Origin: Christiangramia sp. | GTDB taxonomy: Bacteria; Bacteroidota; Bacteroidia; Flavobacteriales; Flavobacteriaceae | NCBI GenBank assembly: GCA_024635735.1 | Contig: JAGXII010000077.1 | Location: 1 to 5,278, forward strand | Reading direction: 5' to 3' | Length of the DNA: 5,278 bases | Shown: positions 1 through 5,278 of the stretch, in pieces | How positions within the stretch are numbered: the stretch's first letter is position 1 | Layout: each line of letters begins with the position of its first letter | Program-made: the position numbers and the translations under genes | Notes under the pieces: model-generated | Databases searched by the model: none | What the model was told of the DNA's origin: nothing | What the model saw: only the letters and a program-made list of their open reading frames with translations

Positions 1-492
1 ATTAAGGCCTGCATAGATATCTGAGTTTCTAAATTCAGGAAGAATAATACTTTCAATAATTTCTTTGGTTTTGGCGTCGGTAAGATATTCTTCCAGTCCA
101 TACCCTGTAGTGATCCAGATCTTACGGTCTTCCTTAGCTACCAGAATAAGTAATCCATTGTCTTTTTTACTCTGTCCAATTCCCCATTCATGTGCCCAGT
201 GAGCAGCATAAGTGCCCTCGTATTCTCCTTCCAGAGAATTTATTGTGACAATTACAATCTGGGTAGAAGTGGTATCGGCATAATTTATAAGCTTTTGTTT
301 CAGCCGGTTTTCTTCGGCCGGTGCAAGCATATCTGCCGAGTCGTATACACTGGTTTGCTCAGATGGTTTTTTAGGAATATCCCGTTGCGCCAGAGCCGTG
401 ACTCCGGTTAATAATATAAGTAGAAATAGTATTCGTTTGATAAGCTTATGCTTTTGAAATTTGATCGGATAGTTCGTTCGTATCATCTTCAT
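1..492 (-). CDS. Exported TPM-domain protein (YgcG-like), 3' end cut off by the window
   Basis: This reading frame is open for 164 codons from an ATG at 492 to the left edge, so the C-terminus is missing. The N-terminus has a long basic stretch (residues 1-20), a hydrophobic core (about 21-34, ILFLLILLTG) and a likely signal peptidase site after A33-L-A35, so the protein is probably exported or membrane-bound. The mature part is a TPM domain (formerly DUF477): VYDSADML at 49-56, the beta strand TQIVIVTI at 77-84, and the typical KKDNGLLILVAKEDRKIWI stretch at 109-127 followed by TTGYGLEE. Complete relatives are often about 250-280 residues with a C-terminal membrane segment and a glycine-rich tail; that part lies outside. 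The biochemical role of these proteins is unsettled. The start overlaps the upstream TPM gene by 47 nt; a second in-frame ATG is at 486, and no ATG lies closer to the signal sequence. It is the last visible gene of the operon. Confidence 0.88.
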   Translation of the reverse strand, partial: MKMIRTNYPIKFQKHKLIKRILFLLILLTGVTALAQRDIPKKPSEQTSVYDSADMLAPAEENRLKQKLINYADTTSTQIVIVTINSLEGEYEGTYAAHWAHEWGIGQSKKDNGLLILVAKEDRKIWITTGYGLEEYLTDAKTKEIIESIILPEFRNSDIYAGLN

Positions 493-886
493 CCCATGGG
501 AAATGCTTTTGAAGTTGCTCACCTGCTTTCAGGATTCCGGCTACAAGGCCATCCTTAAAATTACCTTTTTTGAAATGTGATACCATTAAATCTTTGGTGC
601 TTTCCCAGAAATCATCTGAGACAACATCGTTGATGCCTTTATCACCGTAGATAACAAAATTCCTGTCTTCTACTGCAACATAGATCAGTACGCCATTATC
701 CTGCTTGGTGTTGTCCATTTTCAGCATATGAAATACTTCCATGGCTCGTTCGAAAATATCAGTATCGCCATAGCTGGGTTCAAGGTGAACCCTTATTTCA
801 CCAGAGGTAGTCTTTTCGGCTTTCCTGATAGCCTCAACGATCTCTTTCTCTTCTTCTTTGCTTAGGAATGCTTCAGGTTTTGTCAT
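446..886 (-). CDS. Cytosolic TPM-domain protein (146 aa)
   Basis: This is a short stand-alone TPM domain (Psb32/YgcG/DUF477 family) without a signal peptide or membrane segment, so it probably stays in the cytoplasm. Residues 7-36 show the family opening FLSKEEEKEIVEAI then TTSGEIRVHLE; residues 63-89 hold the core DNGVLIYVAVEDRNFVIYGD and GINDVV; the end is acidic (FPWDEDDTNEL). Size and layout recall BA42, a TPM protein of the flavobacterium Bizionia argentinensis whose structure has been solved and which I remember as calcium-binding; orthology is my inference. The ATG lies 3 nt after the lemA stop, so translation is probably coupled. Its last 47 nt are shared with the start of the next, exported TPM gene. 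TPM genes commonly sit beside lemA, which suggests a shared function in the envelope, but the activity is not known. Confidence 0.9.
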   Translation of the reverse strand: MTKPEAFLSKEEEKEIVEAIRKAEKTTSGEIRVHLEPSYGDTDIFERAMEVFHMLKMDNTKQDNGVLIYVAVEDRNFVIYGDKGINDVVSDDFWESTKDLMVSHFKKGNFKDGLVAGILKAGEQLQKHFPWDEDDTNELSDQISKA

Positions 887-889
887 CTC

Positions 890-1441
890 TTAAAAATCGA
901 ATTCTACATCAGGAGCGTCCTCTGCGCCTTCGTCTGCCTCGAATCCTTCCATTTCCTCAAATCCAAAGATGGATGCGGTGATGTTACCTGGAAATTTCCG
1001 TCTTGTTTTTTCATAAGATGCAACCGCTTCGTTGAAGCGATCACGTGTTACGTTGATTCTGTTTTCTGTTCCTTCCAGTTGTGATTGTAACTGTAGGAAA
1101 TTCTGGTTAGCCTTTAATTCAGGATACCTTTCTACGGTGACTAACAGTCTGGAAAGGGCTGAGGTTACACCTTGTTGAGCTTCCTGGTATTGCTGGATCT
1201 GTGAAGCATTTAAATTGCTGGCATCTACATTTACAGAGGTTGCTTTTGCTCTGGCTTCAATAACATCTGTTAGGGTTCCTCTTTCAAAATCGGCAGCACC
1301 CTGTACGGTTTTCACAAGATTACCAATAAGGTCGTTCCTTCCTTGATAGGAACTTTCCACATTGTTCCAGGCTTTTTCAGCGTCGGTCTGTTTGTCCACC
1401 AAACTATTATAAGGGGAAACAATCAATATGATTATAACCAT
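890..1441 (-). CDS. lemA: LemA family membrane protein, start uncertain
   Basis: LemA proteins have one N-terminal membrane helix and a long helical bundle; their molecular function is not settled. The family pattern is clear here, numbering from the ATG at 1441 (183 aa): YNSLV at 11-15, AWNNVESSYQGRNDLIGNLV at about 24-43, the hallmark ERYPELKANQNF at 104-115, QLEGTENRI at 121-129, FNEAVASYE at 136-144, and the acidic end FEADEGAEDAPDVEFDF. The C-terminus is complete. The start is odd: from 1441 only about eight hydrophobic residues remain, too few to cross a membrane. The same frame stays open upstream and encodes KKWLIPIGII, the usual LemA beginning, preceded by ATA at 1472-1474 where ATG would be expected. 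That would give 194 aa and a start 2 nt after the merR stop. It lies between the merR-like gene and the TPM gene in a tight operon. Confidence 0.9.
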   Translation of the reverse strand: MVIIILIVSPYNSLVDKQTDAEKAWNNVESSYQGRNDLIGNLVKTVQGAADFERGTLTDVIEARAKATSVNVDASNLNASQIQQYQEAQQGVTSALSRLLVTVERYPELKANQNFLQLQSQLEGTENRINVTRDRFNEAVASYEKTRRKFPGNITASIFGFEEMEGFEADEGAEDAPDVEFDF

Positions 1442-1476
1442 TATAATTCCTATTGGGATTAACCACTTTTTTATTT

Positions 1477-1806
1477 TTACAACTGATTTTTAAGATTGAC
1501 TAGTTCTGCTTTAATACTTTCCAACTTACGAATTATTTCGAAGTTGCTAAGTGTTTTTTGTTTTTCTGCTGTAAGATGAATTTTCGCCCCTTCCAGGGTG
1601 AAACCGCGTACTTTTACCAGGTGGTAGATTAATTCAAGGTTCCTGATATCTTCCGGCGTGAATTTACGGTTTCCTTTGGCGTTCTTCTTTGGTTTAATAA
1701 CGTCGAATTCCTTCTCCCAAAATCTGATGAGGGAAGTGTTCACCTCAAAAGCACCGGCTACTTCGCCAATACTGTAATAACGTTTTTCAGGAAGGTTGAT
1801 GCGCAT
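1477..1806 (-). CDS. Small MerR-type transcriptional regulator (109 aa)
   Basis: The protein has an N-terminal MerR winged helix-turn-helix: YYSIGEVAGAFEVN at 10-23, then TSLIRFWEKEF at 24-34, a wing region with PKKNAKGNRKFTPEDI at 39-54, and the second helical pair LELIYHLVKVRGFTLEGAK at 57-75. After that only about 30 residues remain, a probable coiled-coil dimerisation helix with leucines and isoleucines (IIRKLESIKAELVNLKNQL, 91-109). There is no effector-binding domain and no cysteine anywhere, so metal or thiol sensing of the classic MerR type is not supported. The ATG overlaps the stop of the M23 peptidase gene by one base (TAATG), which indicates translational coupling. Its targets are unknown; autoregulation of this operon is a reasonable guess from its position inside it. 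Confidence 0.93.
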   Translation of the reverse strand: MRINLPEKRYYSIGEVAGAFEVNTSLIRFWEKEFDVIKPKKNAKGNRKFTPEDIRNLELIYHLVKVRGFTLEGAKIHLTAEKQKTLSNFEIIRKLESIKAELVNLKNQL

Positions 1807-2783
1807 TAATCAAGCGATTGATTTTCTCTTTGAGATTTTTCAAGAATTTCTCCAAATTCCTCAGGAGATAGATTGCCATAATAGAAGTTAATAGGATTTA
1901 TTCTTTGATCATCTTTAAAGATCTCATAATGCAAATGAGGTCCTTCAGATCTGCCTGTGCTTCCCACAAATCCAATAACGTCACCGCGTTTAACTTTCTG
2001 TCCACGCCTAACATTGTATTTGTATAAATGTCCATACAGGCTGGTGTAGCCATAGCCGTGATCTATTCTAATATGATTTCCGTAACCTGTGGACCGGTTA
2101 TCTGCTCTAATCACTCGGCCATCTCCTGTTGCATACACCGGAGTTCCTCGGGGAGCCGTGAAATCCATTCCATAATGGAATTTTTTTACTTTGGTGAAAG
2201 GGTCGGTACGCCATCCATATCCTGAAGCAATCCTGCTTAGATCTTCATTGGCTACAGGCTGTATGGCAGGAATAGCTTCCAGAAGCGCTTCTTTTTCTTT
2301 TGCGAGTTTTGCTACTTCGTCAAGAGATTTAGACTGCACTACCAGACGTTTAGTTAAGATATCCATTCTCTTGGAAGTCTCAACGATTAGTTTACTGTTG
2401 TCAAAACCTTCCAGGTCCTTGTAACGGTTTATACCACCAAAACCAGCCTTTCTCTGCTCTTCTGGAATAGGATTTGCCTCAAAATAAAGACGGTAGATAT
2501 TGTTGTCCCTGTCTTCGATATTAGCCATAACATCCTGTATCTGGTCCATCTTTTTATTCAGAAGACCATATTGGAGTTTCATATTATGAAGTTCCCTCTT
2601 CAGAGCTTTTTCTTTGGGTGTTTCAATTTGCGGGATATTCAGGTATATAACAAGGAGAATAAACCCGGCAAGGAAACAGCCGGTTATACTAAGCAGAATG
2701 ATGCCTAATTTTCTACTTTTTTTTTGCTCGATTTTCTTGTAAGAAAGGGTCTCGCTATCGTAATAATATTTAACCTTCGACAT
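1806..2783 (-). CDS. Membrane-anchored M23 (LytM-type) metallopeptidase
   Basis: This 325-residue protein is a probable peptidoglycan endopeptidase or a regulator of one. Residues 1-25 are short, polar and basic (opening MSKVKYYYDSETLSYKKIE, a beginning I associate with Bacteroidota M23 proteins and which supports this start), a single membrane segment follows at about 26-49, and residues 55-90 and 135-170 look like coiled coil, a layout familiar from periplasmic M23 proteins. The C-terminal M23 domain starts at about 183 (SRIASGYGWRTDPF). All zinc and catalytic residues are present: H203 and D207 in HYGMD, H252 in LYGH, and H283/H285 in HLHYE. It therefore looks enzymatically competent, unlike degenerate EnvC/NlpD-type members. 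It is the first gene of the leftward operon; its stop overlaps the regulator start by 1 nt. A run of nine A's occurs at codons 20-23. Substrate bond specificity cannot be read from the sequence. Confidence 0.94.
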   Translation of the reverse strand: MSKVKYYYDSETLSYKKIEQKKSRKLGIILLSITGCFLAGFILLVIYLNIPQIETPKEKALKRELHNMKLQYGLLNKKMDQIQDVMANIEDRDNNIYRLYFEANPIPEEQRKAGFGGINRYKDLEGFDNSKLIVETSKRMDILTKRLVVQSKSLDEVAKLAKEKEALLEAIPAIQPVANEDLSRIASGYGWRTDPFTKVKKFHYGMDFTAPRGTPVYATGDGRVIRADNRSTGYGNHIRIDHGYGYTSLYGHLYKYNVRRGQKVKRGDVIGFVGSTGRSEGPHLHYEIFKDDQRINPINFYYGNLSPEEFGEILEKSQRENQSLD

Positions 2784-2806
2784 GAGTTAAATTTATGCTA
2801 TTTTTG
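2776..2806 (+). promoter_or_regulatory. Candidate alaS promoter (Bacteroidota type)
   Basis: TATTTTTG at 2799-2806 matches the Bacteroidota -7 consensus TAnnTTTG exactly and is followed by C. TTC at 2776-2778 is one mismatch from the -33 TTG, with 20 nt between, within the usual spacing. Transcription would begin near 2812, giving a leader of about 100 nt. The upstream element overlaps the beginning of the divergent peptidase gene. A weaker alternative is TTTG at 2870-2873 with GAAATTTG at 2892-2899, which would leave almost no leader. Confidence 0.42.
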
Positions 2807-2825
2807 CGTCTCGAAACGGCTCAAA

Positions 2826-2847
2826 TACCGTGCAAACTAGTACGGTA
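2826..2847. repeat. Inverted repeat TACCGT / ACGGTA, possible operator
   Basis: TACCGT (2826-2831) and ACGGTA (2842-2847) are perfect inverted copies separated by 10 bases. The repeat lies between the two candidate promoters, at the expected start of the leftward transcript and inside the expected alaS leader. It has no T-tract after it, so it is unlikely to be a terminator. It could be a binding site for a dimeric regulator such as the operon's own MerR-type protein, but a short match like this can also occur by chance. Confidence 0.3.
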
Positions 2848-2853
2848 AACGAA

Positions 2854-2861
2854 CAAATATA
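2854..2861 (-). promoter_or_regulatory. Candidate -7 element for the M23-MerR-LemA-TPM operon
   Basis: On the minus strand this reads TATATTTG, an exact match to TAnnTTTG. It would place the transcription start near 2847 and a leader of about 64 nt before the peptidase ATG at 2783. I find no TTG at the expected -33 distance, so the call rests on one element in AT-rich DNA. Confidence 0.3.
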
Positions 2862-2910
2862 TGAATTGTTTTGCCGTCGTCATAATTTAATGAAATTTGC
2901 AAGAAAATAA
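2861..2910 (+). other. Two overlapping mini-ORFs in the alaS leader
   Basis: An ATG at 2861 opens a nine-codon frame (MNCFAVVII) that ends with TAA at 2888-2890. The last A of that stop is the first base of another ATG, which opens a six-codon frame (MKFARK) ending at TAA 2908-2910, four bases before the alaS ATG at 2915. The frames are directly visible; whether they are translated is unknown. They would be part of the alaS message only if the promoter near 2799-2806 is used. Each contains one alanine codon. Confidence 0.25.
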
Positions 2911-2914
2911 CTGC

Positions 2915-5278
2915 ATGAAGTCACAGGAGATACGTAAACAGTTTCTGGAATTTTTCAAATCGAAGTCTCACAGCATTGTTCCTTCAGCGCCAATGGTGAT
3001 CAAAGACGATCCTACGCTAATGTTTACCAACGCGGGAATGAATCAGTTTAAGGAATTCTTCCTTGGAAATTCGACGCCAAAAAACAGCCGCGTTACAGAT
3101 ACTCAAAAATGCCTGCGCGTAAGTGGAAAGCATAACGATCTGGAAGAAGTAGGACATGATACCTATCATCATACGATGTTTGAAATGCTTGGAAACTGGA
3201 GTTTTGGGGATTATTTCAAAAAGGAAGCCATTCACTGGGCCTGGGAACTGCTTACCGAAGTTTATAAAATAGATCCTGAAATGCTGTACGTGTCGGTATT
3301 TGAAGGGAGTGAAGATAAAGATAATTTAGGGCTGGATACTGAAGCCCTGGAGCTTTGGAAAGAAATTGTACCGGAGGAGAGAATTATTTACGGAAACAAG
3401 AAAGACAATTTCTGGGAAATGGGTGATCAGGGACCTTGCGGGCCATGTTCTGAAATCCATATAGATATACGTACAGAAGAAGAAAGAGCTAAAGTTCCCG
3501 GTAGAGACCTTGTAAATCAGGATCATCCGCAGGTGGTGGAAATATGGAACCTGGTTTTTATGCAGTATAACCGAAAAGCCAATGGTGATCTTGAAGGCCT
3601 TCCGGCGAAACATATAGATACAGGAATGGGATTTGAACGCCTGTGCATGGTTTTACAGGATAAAAAGTCCAGCTACGATACAGATGTATTTACTCCCCTT
3701 ATTTCTGAAATTGAAAAGATTAGCGATAAAACTTATGGAGACGCTGAAGACACAGATATTGCGATGCGTGTAATTGCCGATCATGTGCGAGCGGTGGCTT
3801 TTTCTATTGCAGATGGACAATTGCCAAGTAATACCGGCGCCGGTTATGTGATAAGAAGAATTTTAAGAAGGGCTATCCGGTATGGATTTACATTTCTAAA
3901 TACCAAAGAACCTTTTATTTATAAACTGACTTCTACTTTGAGTGACCAAATGGGAAGTGCCTTCCCTGAACTGAAATCTCAAAAGGAGTTAATAGAAAAT
4001 GTAATCAGGGAAGAGGAAGCTTCATTTTTAAGAACTCTTGAGCAGGGACTTGTTTTGCTGGAGAATCTTATGAAGGAGTCTGCTGATAAAAAAATATCAG
4101 GAGAAAAGGCTTTTGAACTATATGATACTTATGGGTTCCCAATAGATCTTACCTCCCTCATCTTAAGAGAGAATGGTTACGAGTTGGATGAACAGGGTTT
4201 TGAAGCTGAACTAAAAAAGCAAAAAGACAGATCCCGAAGTGCTACTCAGATTAGTGCAGGAGACTGGATAGAGTTGAAGAATGTCGATGACGAAGCCGCC
4301 TTTATTGGTTACGATAATCTGGAAGCTGATGTTAAGATCGCTCGATACCGAAAAGTGGAATCAAAGAAAAAAGGCGAGATGTATCAGATAGTCCTGACTC
4401 AAACTCCTTTCTATCCGGAAGGTGGAGGACAGGTTGGCGATAAAGGCCTTCTTATATCTTCTGAAGGAGAAGAGATTGTAATAACAGACACCAAAAAGGA
4501 AAATAATCTTATCGTTCATTTTAGTAAAAAGATTCCGCTAAATCCTGAAGCAGAATTTAAGGCGATCGTGAATACTACTGCAAGATCGAGCACTGCGGCG
4601 AACCATTCGGCTACACACCTCCTACATCAGGCGCTGAGGAGTATTTTAGGTACTCATGTAGAACAGAAAGGTTCGATGGTACAGAGTGATTATTTAAGGT
4701 TTGATTTTTCTCATTTCAGCAAAGTATCTTCTGAAGAGCTTGAAAAGGTAGAGGCTTATGTAAACGCACGTATCAAGGAGCAATTAAAACTTGAGGAGCA
4801 GCGCAATTTAAAATATCAGGAAGCTTTAGATCAGGGTGCTATTGCTTTATTTGGAGAAAAGTTTGGAGACGCGGTAAGAGCTATTCGTTTTGGTGAATCA
4901 ATGGAATTATGTGGAGGAACGCATGTGCAGAATACCGCAGACATCTGGTATTTTAAAATAACCGGAGAATCTGCTGTGGCTTCCGGAATACGAAGAATTG
5001 AAGCGATCACGGGTCCTGCTGCCATGGAATATTTTGAAGAACAGGCAAGTATACTTAAAGAGATTAAAAGCAGCCTTAAGAATGCGAACGATCCTGTAAA
5101 GGCGGTGAATAGTCTTCAGGAAGAAAACACAGAATTAAAGAAACAGGTAGAAGGCTTATTAAAGGCTAAAGCGAAAAACCTGAAAGCTGACCTTAAAAGT
5201 GAAATTAAGAATGTAAACGGAGTGAACTTTCTTTCCAAGAAAGTAGATTTGGATGCCGGCGGGCTTAAAGATCTGGCA
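2915..5278 (+). CDS. alaS: Alanyl-tRNA synthetase, C-terminus cut off by the window
   Basis: AlaRS is a cytoplasmic class II enzyme that charges tRNA-Ala with alanine and hydrolyses mischarged Ser- or Gly-tRNA. The frame is open for 788 codons to the right edge; bacterial AlaRS is usually about 870-880 residues, so roughly 85-90 are missing. The catalytic domain shows FTNAGMNQFKEFF near the N-terminus, motif 2 with HHTMFEMLGNWSFG at 85-98, GPCGPCSEIHID from 173, and motif 3 HIDTGMGFERL at 233-243. The tRNA-recognition region includes GAGYVIRRILRRAIRYG. The editing domain has its zinc-site residues intact: H564 and H568 in HSATH, C666 and H670 in CGGTH, the same numbering as I recall for E. 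coli. A coiled-coil stretch (about 706-765) leads into the beginning of the C-Ala domain. The ATG at 2915 gives the normal start MKSQEIRKQFLEFF. No damage is visible. Confidence 0.97.
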   Translation, partial: MKSQEIRKQFLEFFKSKSHSIVPSAPMVIKDDPTLMFTNAGMNQFKEFFLGNSTPKNSRVTDTQKCLRVSGKHNDLEEVGHDTYHHTMFEMLGNWSFGDYFKKEAIHWAWELLTEVYKIDPEMLYVSVFEGSEDKDNLGLDTEALELWKEIVPEERIIYGNKKDNFWEMGDQGPCGPCSEIHIDIRTEEERAKVPGRDLVNQDHPQVVEIWNLVFMQYNRKANGDLEGLPAKHIDTGMGFERLCMVLQDKKSSYDTDVFTPLISEIEKISDKTYGDAEDTDIAMRVIADHVRAVAFSIADGQLPSNTGAGYVIRRILRRAIRYGFTFLNTKEPFIYKLTSTLSDQMGSAFPELKSQKELIENVIREEEASFLRTLEQGLVLLENLMKESADKKISGEKAFELYDTYGFPIDLTSLILRENGYELDEQGFEAELKKQKDRSRSATQISAGDWIELKNVDDEAAFIGYDNLEADVKIARYRKVESKKKGEMYQIVLTQTPFYPEGGGQVGDKGLLISSEGEEIVITDTKKENNLIVHFSKKIPLNPEAEFKAIVNTTARSSTAANHSATHLLHQALRSILGTHVEQKGSMVQSDYLRFDFSHFSKVSSEELEKVEAYVNARIKEQLKLEEQRNLKYQEALDQGAIALFGEKFGDAVRAIRFGESMELCGGTHVQNTADIWYFKITGESAVASGIRRIEAITGPAAMEYFEEQASILKEIKSSLKNANDPVKAVNSLQEENTELKKQVEGLLKAKAKNLKADLKSEIKNVNGVNFLSKKVDLDAGGLKDLA

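Larger units (their letters stand above)
2784..2914. promoter_or_regulatory. Divergent intergenic region between the M23 operon and alaS
   Basis: This 131-bp region is the only substantial non-coding stretch in the window and must hold the promoters of both divergent units unless a promoter lies inside a gene. It contains a TAnnTTTG-type motif on each strand, a 6-bp perfect inverted repeat between them, and two overlapping mini-ORFs directed toward alaS. No purine-rich Shine-Dalgarno sequence is obvious before either start codon, as is usual in Bacteroidota. Confidence 0.7.

Noticed and set aside
190..411. 73-codon plus-strand frame
   Set aside because: It lies antisense to the exported TPM gene, whose protein matches a known family over this stretch; the plus-strand product resembles nothing and has no promoter or partner.
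1477..1806. Metal-sensing MerR (MerR/CueR/ZntR type)
   Set aside because: The protein has no cysteine and no room for a metal-binding loop after the short dimerisation helix.
2028..2424. Two overlapping plus-strand frames of 65 and 77 codons
   Set aside because: Both are antisense to the M23 peptidase gene, including its catalytic domain. Their composition is what a conserved gene gives on its other strand.
1806..2783. Degenerate, non-catalytic M23 domain of the EnvC/NlpD kind
   Set aside because: H203, D207, H252, H283 and H285 are all present, so the active site appears intact.
2812..2914. T-box or other riboswitch in the alaS leader
   Set aside because: The possible leader is only about 100 nt, has no T-box sequence and no terminator hairpin with a T-tract; T-boxes are typical of Firmicutes rather than Bacteroidota.
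3017..3613. Minus-strand frames of 72 and 95 codons
   Set aside because: They are antisense to the conserved catalytic domain of alaS and have no recognisable protein features.
4831..5025. 64-codon minus-strand frame
   Set aside because: It is antisense to the alaS editing domain around CGGTH; the conservation belongs to alaS.

Overview
The window is AT-rich bacterial DNA. Compact genes, start codons without Shine-Dalgarno sequences, TAnnTTTG-type promoter motifs and the protein sequences all point to the Bacteroidota, most likely a marine member of the Flavobacteriaceae. Species cannot be fixed from the sequence alone. There are no mobile elements, CRISPR arrays, tRNAs or rRNAs.

Layout: two divergent transcription units share a 131-bp intergenic region (2784-2914). 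Leftwards (minus strand) runs a tight five-gene operon, in order of transcription: a membrane-anchored M23/LytM metallopeptidase (2783-1806), a small MerR-type regulator (1806-1477), a LemA-family membrane protein (from 1441 or further upstream, to 890), a cytosolic TPM-domain protein (886-446), and a second, exported TPM-domain protein (from 492, running off the window at base 1). Junctions are a 1-nt overlap, a 35-nt apparent gap, a 3-nt gap and a 47-nt overlap, so the genes are almost certainly co-transcribed. Rightwards runs alaS, alanyl-tRNA synthetase, from 2915 to beyond the right edge; 788 codons are present and part of the C-terminal C-Ala domain is missing.

How the genes may work together: M23 peptidases cut or regulate peptidoglycan, LemA proteins are single-pass membrane proteins with a helical body, and TPM domains are found with LemA in many bacteria. 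The operon therefore looks like a cell-envelope module with its own small regulator. Its exact job is not established. alaS is a housekeeping gene and probably just a neighbour.

Points worth a second look are the lemA start (the family-typical N-terminus is encoded upstream of the first ATG, with ATA where ATG is expected), a pair of overlapping mini-ORFs just before alaS, a perfect 6-bp inverted repeat between the divergent genes, the 47-nt overlap of the two TPM genes, and a run of nine A's near the start of the peptidase gene. I see nothing that clearly amounts to a wholly new system.
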